DNA of 54,404 nucleotides from Candidatus Rifleibacteriota bacterium (lineage in GTDB: Bacteria > Muiribacteriota > Ozemobacteria > Ozemobacterales > Ozemobacteraceae), in contig JAHISQ010000150.1 of NCBI GenBank assembly GCA_018818125.1, positions 1-54,404 on the forward strand, given 5' to 3'. How positions within the stretch are numbered: position 1 is the stretch's first letter; every line of letters begins with the position of its first letter. Positions 31,312 to 40,854 of this stretch are shown here, in pieces. The position numbers were made by a program, and so were the translations under genes. The notes beneath the pieces are model-generated. The model searched no databases and had not been told where the DNA came from. It worked only from the letters and a program-made list of their open reading frames with translations.

Positions 31312-33321
31312 ATGAAAAAAATTAGATATATAGTGACACTATTATTGTTTATTGTTCTACTGGCGCATGCTGGTTGTATGAGCACCGAATCAGCAGGGCG
31401 CGGTGGCGTTGCCGGCATTGTAACCGACTCTTACGGTGCGCCGTTGAGCGGAGTGCGCATTGCGGCACCAGATGCATCGACCATGTCGGATGTATATGGA
31501 AAATGGGTGCTGGAATCGCTGCCAGCACAAACAACTGAGCTGACTGTTTCACGCGAGAATTATCAGACCCAGAAACGTTCGGTTGAGGTAACAAGCGGTG
31601 AAACCTTAGAAAAAGTGACGTTTGCGCTCGCTTCTGATGGTGACATTTTTGATGTGCAGGTTACTTCGGTTACCTCGACGTCGGCTCAGGTAATCTTTTA
31701 CACCCGCCAGAAGGCTTCCGGTTATGTCAAATATGGCCGCAGCGGTCTTCTTGAAGAGATAACCTTCAGTGATACCGAGGCGATTTTTACGCATCAGTAT
31801 GTCTTGACTGGTCTGATACCTGCCAGCACCTACCGTCTAAAATGTGTGGCTATAGATCAAGCAGGTCGAACTATTGAATCTGAGCTGATAACCTTTAACA
31901 CTCCTTACACATTGCGGTCTGAGTCTCCAACTGCGTTGACACCCAGCAAGGTTGCCAACTCCAACATTATCAAACTTGACTGGAGCAGTGATGTTAGCGC
32001 TGATTTCGCAGGCTTCAAGATTTACCGAAGCGAATCAGCGCAGGGACCATTTGCTCTGGCAGGTTCGGTCAACCAGAACAGTTATTCTGACAACAATGTC
32101 GTTCCGGGTATCAAGTATTATTACCGTGTTACCAGAGTTTCCGGGACAGGAGAAGAATCATCTCCTTCGGCTGTAGAATCTTTTCTGATGCCAGGTGTCA
32201 TGACGCAGAACGTAGTTTGGAAGGCTCAGAATTCGCCATATCAGCTTACTGGTGATCTTACAGTGGTGCCCGGTGTCAGTCTCGTAATAGATAAGGGCGT
32301 GACTATCAATGTTTCGCAAGGCAACCAATGGGATTCTGATTCAGCAAATGATCTGATTGAGTTGCGTGTACAGGGAACGCTGATGATTCAGGGAACTGCC
32401 GATATGCCGGTGGTTATGACTTCAGCAAGCGGCGCGCCAACTTCTGGGGACTGGCAAGGAATTGTTTTTGATGTGGCTTCTGATCTTGGCGCGGGCCTCA
32501 TTAAGGGACTGCGTCTGTCGTTCGCTGAATATGGTCTTGATGGCTTGTCTGGCCTGCCGCAGATTACTGAATCTAACTTTACCAGCTGTCGTGTGGCTGG
32601 TGTAAGATGCAGCTCAGCTCGTTCTAATCTGCTTATTCAAAAGCTATACATCGACAGTTGTGCTTCGGGCATGCTGATTCGTGACAATAATGTGAATGTC
32701 ACCATCAGTGACAACCGGGTGATTCGTTGTGTTTATGGCATTGTCAGTCGCGATAACAAGTATGCCGAAATCGAGCGCAACCAGATTGGTTTTTCTGGCG
32801 TAAGTGGGCTCGATGTTGGTAATAACAGTATATCTTCGATTGTCAGATACAATATTGTAGGCTGGGGTTCTACCGGCACCGGTCTGATCTGTCGCGGTCG
32901 TGACGAAATTCGTCGCAATACTCTGCATGCAAACGTGGGTATTGAGATCAGAGATACGGCTCAGGCTGTGATCAGAAGCAATCTGATGCTTGTAGATAAT
33001 TCGCGAAATGGTATTGGAGTGCTTTACACCGGCGTGGTAGCTTACAATCCGACAACAGCGACTAATACGCTGACAATTCAGAACAACGCAGTTTGGAATG
33101 TAACAACAAATGCCCGCAAATACGCTAATTCGAATGGCGCAGTTCTGGGCGCTTCGGCGGATTTAGCATTAACTCAGTCAACTGGCCCTGCTCTGCAGGG
33201 TGGCGATCCGTTTGTTGAGTTTCCCAACCTTAATTACAGCTATATACCATCTTCTGGTAGTCCGCTTAAGGGTATGGGTTATGATTATGAATCGGTGGGA
33301 GCTGAAAATGTTCCTGACTGA
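31312..33321 (+). CDS. Putative lipoprotein: regulatory-like domain, two FN3 domains, beta-helix (copy 1)
   Basis: The protein has 669 residues. A signal sequence ends in a cysteine (C22 in LLAHAGC; the lipobox is imperfect because of His at -3). Then come a carboxypeptidase-regulatory-like beta-sandwich (GVAGIVTDSYGAPLSGVRIA..., about 31-105) and two fibronectin-III-like domains (about 112-295, with YYYRVTRVSGTGEES typical). A right-handed parallel beta-helix (about 300-640) has many NosD/PbH1-like turns such as ISDNRVIRCVYGIVSRDNKYAEIERNQIGFSG. The end (LNYSYIPSSGSPLKGMG) resembles polysaccharide-lyase/pectate-lyase-like repeats. It probably acts at the cell surface or periplasm on carbohydrate or as an adhesin. 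No catalytic residues are assigned. It is the first of three tandem paralogues. Confidence 0.83.
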   Translation: MKKIRYIVTLLLFIVLLAHAGCMSTESAGRGGVAGIVTDSYGAPLSGVRIAAPDASTMSDVYGKWVLESLPAQTTELTVSRENYQTQKRSVEVTSGETLEKVTFALASDGDIFDVQVTSVTSTSAQVIFYTRQKASGYVKYGRSGLLEEITFSDTEAIFTHQYVLTGLIPASTYRLKCVAIDQAGRTIESELITFNTPYTLRSESPTALTPSKVANSNIIKLDWSSDVSADFAGFKIYRSESAQGPFALAGSVNQNSYSDNNVVPGIKYYYRVTRVSGTGEESSPSAVESFLMPGVMTQNVVWKAQNSPYQLTGDLTVVPGVSLVIDKGVTINVSQGNQWDSDSANDLIELRVQGTLMIQGTADMPVVMTSASGAPTSGDWQGIVFDVASDLGAGLIKGLRLSFAEYGLDGLSGLPQITESNFTSCRVAGVRCSSARSNLLIQKLYIDSCASGMLIRDNNVNVTISDNRVIRCVYGIVSRDNKYAEIERNQIGFSGVSGLDVGNNSISSIVRYNIVGWGSTGTGLICRGRDEIRRNTLHANVGIEIRDTAQAVIRSNLMLVDNSRNGIGVLYTGVVAYNPTTATNTLTIQNNAVWNVTTNARKYANSNGAVLGASADLALTQSTGPALQGGDPFVEFPNLNYSYIPSSGSPLKGMGYDYESVGAENVPD

Positions 33322-35281
33322 CCGCAAAAATCTGGTGCCTGTCTGTGTTGTTACAGTCTTGTTAGTGCTGGTCGCTTTGTTGTCTGGCTGTGGCCTACGT
33401 CAATCTCAGACTGGCAGTTTAAGTAGCAGAATAATAGATGCTGACGGCAATGCCGTGGTTAATGCCGTTGTTTTTTCGATCTTTGCCGAACAGGAAAAGG
33501 TCTATAGCGGCGTTGACGGCGGATTTTATCTGTCTGAGCTGCCAGCCGGCATTAATAATATCGTAGTAATGCATTCAGATTTTGCGCTGGAAGAGCGGCA
33601 GATTGAGATCAAAGCGAGCAATGCTACTGTGGTTGAATTTATCAGGCTTGACCGGGCTAATGCGCCGCATCGAATTTCTGATGTGCAGGTGGCCGATATC
33701 GCTTCTACCAGTGCTCGTATTACCTGGAACACCTATCGTAGCGTCGCGTGCAACATCGACTATGGCACTACCATGAGTTATGGCACTATCTATCGCGAGG
33801 TCAGACCGTCTGAACAACATGCTGTAATACTTACAGATCTGCAGCCAGAAACAGTTTACCATTTCAGAGTTCAGTATATAGACGAAGATTCGGTGAGTCA
33901 TTATTCATACGATTTTCCGTTCCGGACTGATGATTCCGACCGGCCAGAAGAGCCGGCAGCAGTAAGGTTGAGTCCAATTGCCGCTCTGGGAGTGGTAAAA
34001 GTCGAGTGGGATGCTTCTGACGGTCATTCGGTAAAAGGTTACAATGTTTATCGCAAGGTTAATGATGGTGAATGGCAGCGTATCAACGATACAACAGCCG
34101 GTGCGAATATCCGCATCTTTTCCGATACCAACGCGGAGTCAGGCACTTTCTGTCGCTATGCTGTTACTGCGGTTAATGCATTTGGCGCAGAATCATACAA
34201 GCAGGTCACTTCAGTAGTATTTATTCCAGGCATAATAAACCGTAATGTAACGGTTACAGTTGCGGATTCGCCAGTAATAGTTTATTCGGATCTCATCATC
34301 TCTGCCGGGGTAACCTTTACGGCAGAAGCTGGTTGTGAGTTTTTAATTGCCGAGTCAGATGCATTTGCAGCTGGTCTTGACGAGCAGAGGATCGAAATTC
34401 AGGTGCATGGTCGAATTTCATTGCAGGGCAAAGCAGAAAATCCTGTTAAATTTGGACCATTCCAGGGATCTGGCAAGCGCGATCACTGGGCTGGCATAAG
34501 AATATTGTCCAGTTTGACTGGTATTTCAGAAATTGCGCATACTCAAATGTTTGGGTGCAGTGGCTATGCAGTTACAGTTGCTGCAGACCGTGCAAAAATT
34601 AGTGCGCTGGCAATTACCCATTCTGAGAATGGTTTGTCGCTGTCTGGGCTACGCGACACAATTGAACTTGTGGATGTCAGCTTTTCGCAGATTTCAGGTG
34701 TTGCGTTCAAGGTTAACAAATGCCGACGGGTGCTGGTCAATAACGCAACTTTATCAGAAGTTGGCACTGCAATCGAGAATTTTACCGATTACGCTGACGA
34801 TCAGTTGCTGGTTCGTAATACCGTGATCCATTGCCTGCAGACAGGCATTGTCGGGATATTTGGCAAGTTCAAAATTTACAATGTGCTTTTAGTGACTGAT
34901 ACCGGGCTTGCAATCAACATCGAGAATGTTCTCAACAGTCGCGAAAATTTTATAGATCACTGCACGATAGATGCTATGAATGGCATTCTCATCAATCAGG
35001 GCGAGATCACTGTCGAAAACAATATCGTGATTAATCGGAATCTACAGGGTAGTGTCGGTATCAATAACAGCTCATTTCTCGTCCCGGATTATGCATTTAA
35101 CAATGTTTATGGTTTTACAAACGCCTATCAAGGTTGTGCCGCCGGTACTGGCGGAGTGCAGACCGATCCGAAATTTGTTGGCGGCAACCCATTTGATTAT
35201 AATCTGGCACCTGATTCGACTCTGCGTCTTCAGGATCGCTATGGCTCGGAAATGGGCAGATACGGAATTTCAAGGTTGTAA
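33308..35281 (+). CDS. Lipoprotein paralogue (copy 2)
   Basis: The protein has 657 residues when started at ATG 33308, which has GGGAG in place and begins a proper lipoprotein signal with C28 in LVALLSGC. The longer open frame from 33200 only adds residues read from the previous gene. Architecture copies its neighbour: beta-sandwich (SGSLSSRIIDADGNAVVNAVVFSIFAEQ...), FN3-like domains (ARITWNTYRSVACNIDYGTTMSYG, KVEWDASDGHSVKGYNVYRKVNDGEW), then a beta-helix and the conserved close FVGGNPFDYNLAPDSTL. It overlaps copy 1 by 14 bases and precedes copy 3 by three bases, so the three are one operon. Confidence 0.85.
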   Translation: MFLTDRKNLVPVCVVTVLLVLVALLSGCGLRQSQTGSLSSRIIDADGNAVVNAVVFSIFAEQEKVYSGVDGGFYLSELPAGINNIVVMHSDFALEERQIEIKASNATVVEFIRLDRANAPHRISDVQVADIASTSARITWNTYRSVACNIDYGTTMSYGTIYREVRPSEQHAVILTDLQPETVYHFRVQYIDEDSVSHYSYDFPFRTDDSDRPEEPAAVRLSPIAALGVVKVEWDASDGHSVKGYNVYRKVNDGEWQRINDTTAGANIRIFSDTNAESGTFCRYAVTAVNAFGAESYKQVTSVVFIPGIINRNVTVTVADSPVIVYSDLIISAGVTFTAEAGCEFLIAESDAFAAGLDEQRIEIQVHGRISLQGKAENPVKFGPFQGSGKRDHWAGIRILSSLTGISEIAHTQMFGCSGYAVTVAADRAKISALAITHSENGLSLSGLRDTIELVDVSFSQISGVAFKVNKCRRVLVNNATLSEVGTAIENFTDYADDQLLVRNTVIHCLQTGIVGIFGKFKIYNVLLVTDTGLAINIENVLNSRENFIDHCTIDAMNGILINQGEITVENNIVINRNLQGSVGINNSSFLVPDYAFNNVYGFTNAYQGCAAGTGGVQTDPKFVGGNPFDYNLAPDSTLRLQDRYGSEMGRYGISRL

Positions 35282-35284
35282 TGT

Positions 35285-37258
35285 ATGAATAGACTTTATG
35301 GCGCCATCAACCAATGGCTGCGTTCGCGTCAAAACCGGCTTTTGTCGCTATTTTTTCTGGCGGCTCTGTTGCTGGTCGGCTGTGAAAATCAAATGGGCAC
35401 ACAGCGTGGCGTTGTTTCAGGCACTATAACCGATATGAACGGGCATCTCATCAAAGATGCTGTGGTAACTTCACATCGATCTTTGTTCAAGGCTGAAACC
35501 GACGAAAAAGGAGCCTATTCGTTCACCTCGCTCGATGTCGGCTCACACCGACTTAAGGTGGAGAGAACCGGCTACTATCTTGCTTCGAAAACCATTGAGC
35601 TGGGCTACGGACTGGTTCAAGAAGGCATTAACTTCAAGCTCGAACCGCTTGAAGATATGATTAGTTTTGTCATTTCGCGGCGTGGTACTGACAATGTTGT
35701 GATAGATATCAACTGTCAGGAACCAATGTCAGTGTGGCTTGGCTGGCGTGAAATGCACAGTGCGAGAGTTCAGACTCAGCCGACGCAGACGCTTGCGCAA
35801 CATCAGATAACTCTCGGCGGGCTTTTTCCAGGCGCTGACTATTTGTTTGAAGTTGAAGGTGTGACTGCAGATGGCCGCAGATTTATTTCGGCACAGGGTT
35901 CATTCAAAACGGTTCCTAGGGGAGATTTGGCCGGAGCGCCAGATTCCGTCACGAATTTTAAAGTTGGTCAGAGCGTTGCCGGGCCAGTGTTAAGTTGGAA
36001 GTATGAGGGCATAGATCCGGTTACCGGCTTTCGCGTTTATCGTGGTGTTAACGGTGGCAGTATGGGTTTGATTCAGGATGAGAGCATGCTTTTTGCTGTT
36101 GAAGAGCAGTATCTGGATGAGAATACGGTGCCGGGGCGACTGTATAGCTATGCTGTGCAGTCAGTTGATCTTGACGGCAATGTGTCATCGCTTTCGGCCA
36201 GTCTTAGTATTGTGCCGGCCGGCAAGATAAGTGAAGATCTGGTCTGGGAGAAGAGTTGGAGCCCAATTTCGATTAACGGTGATATTATTGTTCCGGCAGG
36301 TCGCACAATTGAAATCAAGCCGGGAGTGACTGTGCTGTTCAGCAGTGTTGATGAAGCTCACACCGGATATCGCCCGGAGATTTGCGAATTGATTGTTGAG
36401 GGCACCCTTCTGGCAGCGGGCAACGAAAATGAGTCGATACGGTTTATATCGGCATCGGCTCTTGCTGGCAAGTCCGACTGGGATGGCTTGCGCCTGGTTG
36501 CGGGTAGTGACCAGAATCCGAGTGTTTTGCGCCATCTGGTTATTTCCGGCGCCGAAAAGGGTCTGACTTTATACGATGGCACCTATGAGGTCGGCAACAT
36601 CACAACGCGGTTCTGTCAGACAGGAGTCGCGCTGCAAGGCGCCAGCGGAACAGCTCTGCTCGACATGACCTTTGAAGACTGTGACTATGGTTTCATGGCC
36701 GAAAGCACCTATAACTGTAGCCTTGAAAACGTGACGGTCCAAGGTGGATTGGTAGGGCTAAGTCTGGCTGGTAACAGCAATTTTTCGCTTTCGCGTTTCG
36801 ATGTCAGGAACGTGCGTGAAGTCGCTGTTAAGGTTGTAGACCGCTCGTCTCCGCATCTGCGCAATGGTGTGATGCAGTCGCAGCAGACAGGTCTGTTGGT
36901 TGGCAGTTGCAGCGGGGATCATCAGTATTTGACTGTAGATGCTGTTAACGGCATTATCGTAGATGGTGCTGATGTACAGACAATTCGCAACTGTATAATT
37001 GTGAATATGCGACAACCACGCACCGGTAATGGTATTGAAGACAAAACTCTTGGCCGAAGCTATTTGTATGACAATATTTTTGGTTTTCTGCAGGCTACAT
37101 TCAACTGTGATCAGCTTGGAGCGCCAATAGTCAACGCTGATCCGAGATTTGTCGGGGGCACGGGCGAAGATTATGACTACCATCTGAAGGCTGATTCGCC
37201 GTTAACTTCGGCCTCAGACAGCAATGGTCAGCCCGGAGCTTACGGAAGCGGATCATAA
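35285..37258 (+). CDS. Lipoprotein paralogue (copy 3)
   Basis: The protein has 657 residues. The lipobox is clear: C33 in LAALLLVGC. The regulatory-like domain (GVVSGTITDMNGHLIKDAVVTSHRSLFKAETDEKGAYSFTSLDVGSHRLKVERTGY) is the clearest of the three. Two FN3-like domains follow (GFRVYRGVNGGSMGLI; YSYAVQSVDLDGNVSSLS), then a beta-helix with the shared C-terminal motif FVGGTGEDYDYHLKADSPLTSASDSNGQPGAYGSG. It begins four bases after copy 2. Tandem duplication followed by divergence explains the set. The copies are alike in layout but clearly differ in sequence, so the duplication is not recent. Confidence 0.86.
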   Translation: MNRLYGAINQWLRSRQNRLLSLFFLAALLLVGCENQMGTQRGVVSGTITDMNGHLIKDAVVTSHRSLFKAETDEKGAYSFTSLDVGSHRLKVERTGYYLASKTIELGYGLVQEGINFKLEPLEDMISFVISRRGTDNVVIDINCQEPMSVWLGWREMHSARVQTQPTQTLAQHQITLGGLFPGADYLFEVEGVTADGRRFISAQGSFKTVPRGDLAGAPDSVTNFKVGQSVAGPVLSWKYEGIDPVTGFRVYRGVNGGSMGLIQDESMLFAVEEQYLDENTVPGRLYSYAVQSVDLDGNVSSLSASLSIVPAGKISEDLVWEKSWSPISINGDIIVPAGRTIEIKPGVTVLFSSVDEAHTGYRPEICELIVEGTLLAAGNENESIRFISASALAGKSDWDGLRLVAGSDQNPSVLRHLVISGAEKGLTLYDGTYEVGNITTRFCQTGVALQGASGTALLDMTFEDCDYGFMAESTYNCSLENVTVQGGLVGLSLAGNSNFSLSRFDVRNVREVAVKVVDRSSPHLRNGVMQSQQTGLLVGSCSGDHQYLTVDAVNGIIVDGADVQTIRNCIIVNMRQPRTGNGIEDKTLGRSYLYDNIFGFLQATFNCDQLGAPIVNADPRFVGGTGEDYDYHLKADSPLTSASDSNGQPGAYGSGS

Positions 37259-37327
37259 AATTCTCAATGTTGTCGTGCTGAATGCCGATATTTGCAGAAG
37301 AATACAAAGAATTTTCGGAGGTAAGTG

Positions 37328-37837
37328 ATGCGCGGCTTTAGTATTGGTTTTGTTCTGGCAGGTCTGATTCTGACTTCAACCACCAATGTTGATGCTCAAC
37401 GAGCTTTTACCGGCAGAGAAATGAACGAGCGAATCAACGCGCTCAGGAACAAACTGCAAAATTATCAAGTTGAACATGTGCGTAAAGAGCCCGAAAAAGT
37501 GGCTCTGGTCAAAGAAAATGAAACTGTCGAAATCAAGTTCGAAAAACTTGTCGAAGAATTTGAATCGCGCACTGACGTTGCTGTGACTGTTTTATTTCAT
37601 GATCCGGATTTTGGGCAGAGCAGCGCTAAGAATGAATCCCCCAACGATTCCAGGCAGGTAAAAGAGCCGGCATTAATAGCACAGGCTCCGATTAAAAATG
37701 CGACACAGCCGCTTGACGTTGAGCGTACCCTGCGTCTGGAAAAATATGAAGAACTAAGGCGAAAAGTTCAACTGGCTACGCGTCGAACGCATGCCAATGC
37801 TCAGCAGATCAACAGCATGATTGCCCAGGTTCCCTGA
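37328..37837 (+). CDS. Small secreted coiled-coil protein of unknown function
   Basis: The protein has 169 residues from ATG 37328 (GGAGG upstream; a GTG three bases earlier is possible). A signal peptide (GFSIGFVLAGLILTSTTNVDA) is followed by charged helical stretches (GREMNERINALRNKLQNYQVEHVRKEPEK, ERTLRLEKYEELRRKVQLATRRTHANAQQINSMI) with a short disordered middle. No family is recognised. It comes 69 bases after the third lipoprotein and may belong to the same unit. Confidence 0.7.
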   Translation: MRGFSIGFVLAGLILTSTTNVDAQRAFTGREMNERINALRNKLQNYQVEHVRKEPEKVALVKENETVEIKFEKLVEEFESRTDVAVTVLFHDPDFGQSSAKNESPNDSRQVKEPALIAQAPIKNATQPLDVERTLRLEKYEELRRKVQLATRRTHANAQQINSMIAQVP

Positions 37838-37856
37838 AGTTTTCTGTGAATCTACC

Positions 37857-37871
37857 CCCTCAAAAAGAGGG
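37857..37871. terminator. Short hairpin between convergent genes
   Basis: CCCTC and GAGGG pair around an AAAAA loop between the stop of the small secreted gene and the stop of nadE. Only about 40 bases separate the two genes, so this may serve as a weak bidirectional terminator. Confidence 0.35.
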
Positions 37872-37877
37872 TGCTAG

Positions 37878-39893
37878 TCAGCTTTCTGGAGTGTTGTTTT
37901 TAAGCTGATTGAGCCATGTTTCGGCTGATGCGTCGCTGGGAGCCCGCCAGTCTCCGCGTGGAGAAAGCGCGCCACCGGAGCCGACCTTTGGTGAATCAGG
38001 CACGCAGCTGCGTTTAAATTGAGACTGGCCAAAAAATCTTTTTATGAATACGCCGAGCCATTTTTTTATGGTGGCAAAATCATAACGATCTTTGCCATTA
38101 CCCCAGGCGCACCAGCTTAGATAAGCGACCTTGGACGGTCTGAATCCGTATCTCAGTAGATAAAACAGGTTGAAATCCTGTAGTTCATAGGGGCCAACCG
38201 TCTCTTCGGTAATTTGTGCAGGCTCATCATTATTCTCACCCGGTATAAGCTCTGGAGAAATCTGGCTTTCTACGATTCTCCGCAATATTTTCGAAGCCTT
38301 ATCGCCGAACTCATTGCTGCCAATAAACCAGTTGATCAGATAGCGCACAAGAGTCTTGGGAACTGAGGCATTGGGGTTGTAGTGTGACATGTGATCGCCA
38401 ACGCCGTAAGTGCACCAGCCCAGAGCAAGTTCGCTCAGATCGCCGGTTCCAACTACCATTGCGTCGTTGGCATTCGCGAGTCTGAAAAGATGTGAGGTGC
38501 GTTCACCAGCCTGAACATTTTCAAAGGTAATATCATAGAGCTTTTCGCCTTGGGCAAAAGGATGATTTATGTCCTTGAACATCTGCATGCATGATGGCTT
38601 TATGTCAATCTCGCGACTGGTGATGCCTAGTGCCTTCATCAATTCAAGGGCACTGTTGTGGGTCGCATCGGAGGTCGCATACGCGGGCATTGTGCAGCCG
38701 ATAAGATTGTTGCGCGGTAAACTCAGACGATCGAGTGCCTTGCATGCAACTATAAGCGCAAGTGTAGAGTCGAGACCACCTGAAATGCCGATGACGAGAC
38801 GCTGGATGCTGCTGCTCTGCAGGCGCGTTGCCAGTCCCTGAATTTGTATGTTCAATACTTCCTGGCAGCGCTGCAGGCGTATTGCGGCCGAGTCTGGAAC
38901 GTAGGGAAATCTGGCGATATCGCGCAGGATTGGCAGGTCGGTAGCTGGTAAGGCACTGTTGAATTCGACTGTTCTGAATTTTCTGGTTTCGACAAGATGC
39001 TCGCTGGCGCAGTCTTTGAAGCTGCTGTTGCGCATGCGTTCGAGTTGGAGTTTCTCGACATCGATATCGCTTATGATTAGCGATCCAGAACTGCCAAAAC
39101 GCTCGCTTTCCTGCAATATTTGGCCATTTTCACCGATGAGGGCGTGCCCATCCCAGGCAAGGTCGGTTGTAGACTCGCCCTGACCGGCACCGCTGTAAAT
39201 GTAGCCGCTGAGCAGTCGTGCTGAAGTAGACTTAACCAGCAGTTGTCTATATTCCGACTTGCCTATGATTGCGTTGCTGGCTGAAGGGTTACATATTATT
39301 GTCGCTCCCGCCATGGCCAGATAGCTTGACGGAGTAATTGGAGCCCAGAGATCTTCACAGATTTCTACTGCAATTGTTGCGTCAGGGATCTCGCGGCTTC
39401 TGAATAAAAGATCATTTCCAATGGCTACTGTCTGGTTGCAGATATTTATATACTGATGCTGCAGTTCTTTCGCCGGCGAAAAATGTCGCTTTTCATAAAA
39501 TTCAGCGTTGTTCGGCAGATATGTTTTTGGCACCAGTCCGAGCAGGCGCCCGCCTTGAATAACTGCAGCACAGTTGAACAGCCGCCCAGAGAGCATCAGA
39601 GGCAGGCCGGTTATCACAAGTGATTTGTATGAAACAGTTGCGTTGACAAGAGACAAAAGCGCAGACTCGCACTCGTCAAGCAGGCTCTGCTGATGAAAGA
39701 GATCCTGAAGTGAATATCCGCTCAGGCTCAGTTCAGGAAAAACCACTACGCCGACATGTTTTTCATGACACTGTTTAAGCATGATGATCTGGCATGAGGC
39801 ATTGTGCATCGGTCTGGCAAGACCGACCAGCGGTGTTGCCGCCGCGCATCTGAAAAAACCGTGAACAAACGGGTTGAAAAATGACTTCTGCAT
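37878..39893 (-). CDS. nadE: Glutamine-dependent NAD+ synthetase
   Basis: The 671-residue two-domain enzyme makes NAD+ from deamido-NAD+, ATP and glutamine. The N-terminal nitrilase-type glutaminase has E54 (VVFPELSLSGY), K123 (VPKTYLPN) and C179 (VEICEDLWAP). The C-terminal synthetase has the pyrophosphate loop ISGGLDSTLALIV (about residue 370) and VGTGDLSELALGWCTYGVGDH. It is the last gene on this strand before the convergent pair, 40 bases downstream of the motE-like gene, so it may ride on the flagellar transcript. No promoter of its own is evident. Confidence 0.96.
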   Translation of the reverse strand: MQKSFFNPFVHGFFRCAAATPLVGLARPMHNASCQIIMLKQCHEKHVGVVVFPELSLSGYSLQDLFHQQSLLDECESALLSLVNATVSYKSLVITGLPLMLSGRLFNCAAVIQGGRLLGLVPKTYLPNNAEFYEKRHFSPAKELQHQYINICNQTVAIGNDLLFRSREIPDATIAVEICEDLWAPITPSSYLAMAGATIICNPSASNAIIGKSEYRQLLVKSTSARLLSGYIYSGAGQGESTTDLAWDGHALIGENGQILQESERFGSSGSLIISDIDVEKLQLERMRNSSFKDCASEHLVETRKFRTVEFNSALPATDLPILRDIARFPYVPDSAAIRLQRCQEVLNIQIQGLATRLQSSSIQRLVIGISGGLDSTLALIVACKALDRLSLPRNNLIGCTMPAYATSDATHNSALELMKALGITSREIDIKPSCMQMFKDINHPFAQGEKLYDITFENVQAGERTSHLFRLANANDAMVVGTGDLSELALGWCTYGVGDHMSHYNPNASVPKTLVRYLINWFIGSNEFGDKASKILRRIVESQISPELIPGENNDEPAQITEETVGPYELQDFNLFYLLRYGFRPSKVAYLSWCAWGNGKDRYDFATIKKWLGVFIKRFFGQSQFKRSCVPDSPKVGSGGALSPRGDWRAPSDASAETWLNQLKNNTPES

Positions 39894-39933
39894 TAACTCA
39901 TGCTATAGCGTTTTTGCTTGTCTGACAAGAGAA

Positions 39934-40842
39934 TCAACGCAAATTTGCCTGAGAATCGTCAATCAGGTTCTGCAGACTCGGAGGTACATATGACCTGGCT
40001 GGGCCTGGTGGCGGCAGACTTAACGGTTGTTTCCCGACTTTCAGGATTTTACCGGCTTTTTCTGGATCCATGAAGCTGAGAACCTTGCCTGAATGCTGGG
40101 GATCTATACTGGAAAGTATTTCATAAATCAGTTTGTCGTCAGGCACTTCGTTGAAAATGGTAGAAAGCGCCTTGGGGTCCATCTGAGCGGCGATACTGCG
40201 AACCTGGTCGAGCTGGTTAGACTGTTCCATAAAACGGATAAGGCTTGATTCTAGATTGAGGGTCTCTGATGCCAGGCGATTTGAAAGCTCGTCAACCGCA
40301 ACTTTGCGCTTCTCAAGATCTGCATTTCCGTCAGCGACTTTTTTCTGGTCAAGAAGCAGTTCCTCGCGTTGTTTGCGCAACTCTTCCATTTCGCGGTTGG
40401 ATTGTTCTTTCTGAGAACGGATCAGGCCGCGATAAGAGTCTTCAAGTGCCTTGGCGCGTGCTTCAAGATCACGACTGCCTTCGGTGATCAACTTGTTAAA
40501 GCGCTCCTGCTCCTGCAACATCAATTGCTGGTAACGTTCCTCTTCGGGCAGCTGATGAAGCTGTACAAAGTCGAAATACTGTTCGAATGGCCAGGCTTTA
40601 CGCCAGTTTTCCGGAATTCGATGGCGAACCGAATAAATATTGAGAAAGTCGAGAGTGAGAACACTTAAAAAGATGGCGACACCGAGCGCGCCGAGCAGAA
40701 ACAAAAACACCAACTGACTGAGTGCCAGAAAAATCCGCGAAGGTTTGCGTTTTTCCTGTTCCTGGCCTTCCGGTGTGGGAAGTGGCTCTTTGGATGCAGG
40801 TGCTATCGGCTCAATTGCCGGAACTTCTTTTTTTTCTGGCAT
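39934..40842 (-). CDS. MotE/FlbB-like membrane coiled-coil protein of the flagellar operon
   Basis: The protein has 302 residues: a Pro/Glu-rich cytoplasmic start, one transmembrane helix (about 37-64), a long coiled coil (about 95-215, LEARAKALEDSYRGLIRSQKEQSNREMEELRKQREELLLDQKK), and an MgtE-N-like helical end (about 220-275, MDPKALSTIFNEVPDDKLIYEILSSIDPQHSGKVLSFMDPEKAGKILK). That architecture is that of MotE/YlxF in Bacillus and FlbB in spirochaetes, which sit downstream of fliJ and help assemble or stabilise the motor (MotC chaperone, or collar scaffold). Position after fliJ supports this. The C-terminal tail is Pro-rich. Confidence 0.8.
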   Translation of the reverse strand: MPEKKEVPAIEPIAPASKEPLPTPEGQEQEKRKPSRIFLALSQLVFLFLLGALGVAIFLSVLTLDFLNIYSVRHRIPENWRKAWPFEQYFDFVQLHQLPEEERYQQLMLQEQERFNKLITEGSRDLEARAKALEDSYRGLIRSQKEQSNREMEELRKQREELLLDQKKVADGNADLEKRKVAVDELSNRLASETLNLESSLIRFMEQSNQLDQVRSIAAQMDPKALSTIFNEVPDDKLIYEILSSIDPQHSGKVLSFMDPEKAGKILKVGKQPLSLPPPGPARSYVPPSLQNLIDDSQANLR

Positions 40843-40854
40843 TAAAAGGTTTCC

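Noticed and set aside
33200..33310. Longer start for lipoprotein copy 2 at 33200
   Set aside because: It would overlap the previous gene by over 100 bases and bury the signal peptide and lipobox in the interior. The ATG at 33308 has a ribosome site and gives a normal lipoprotein signal.
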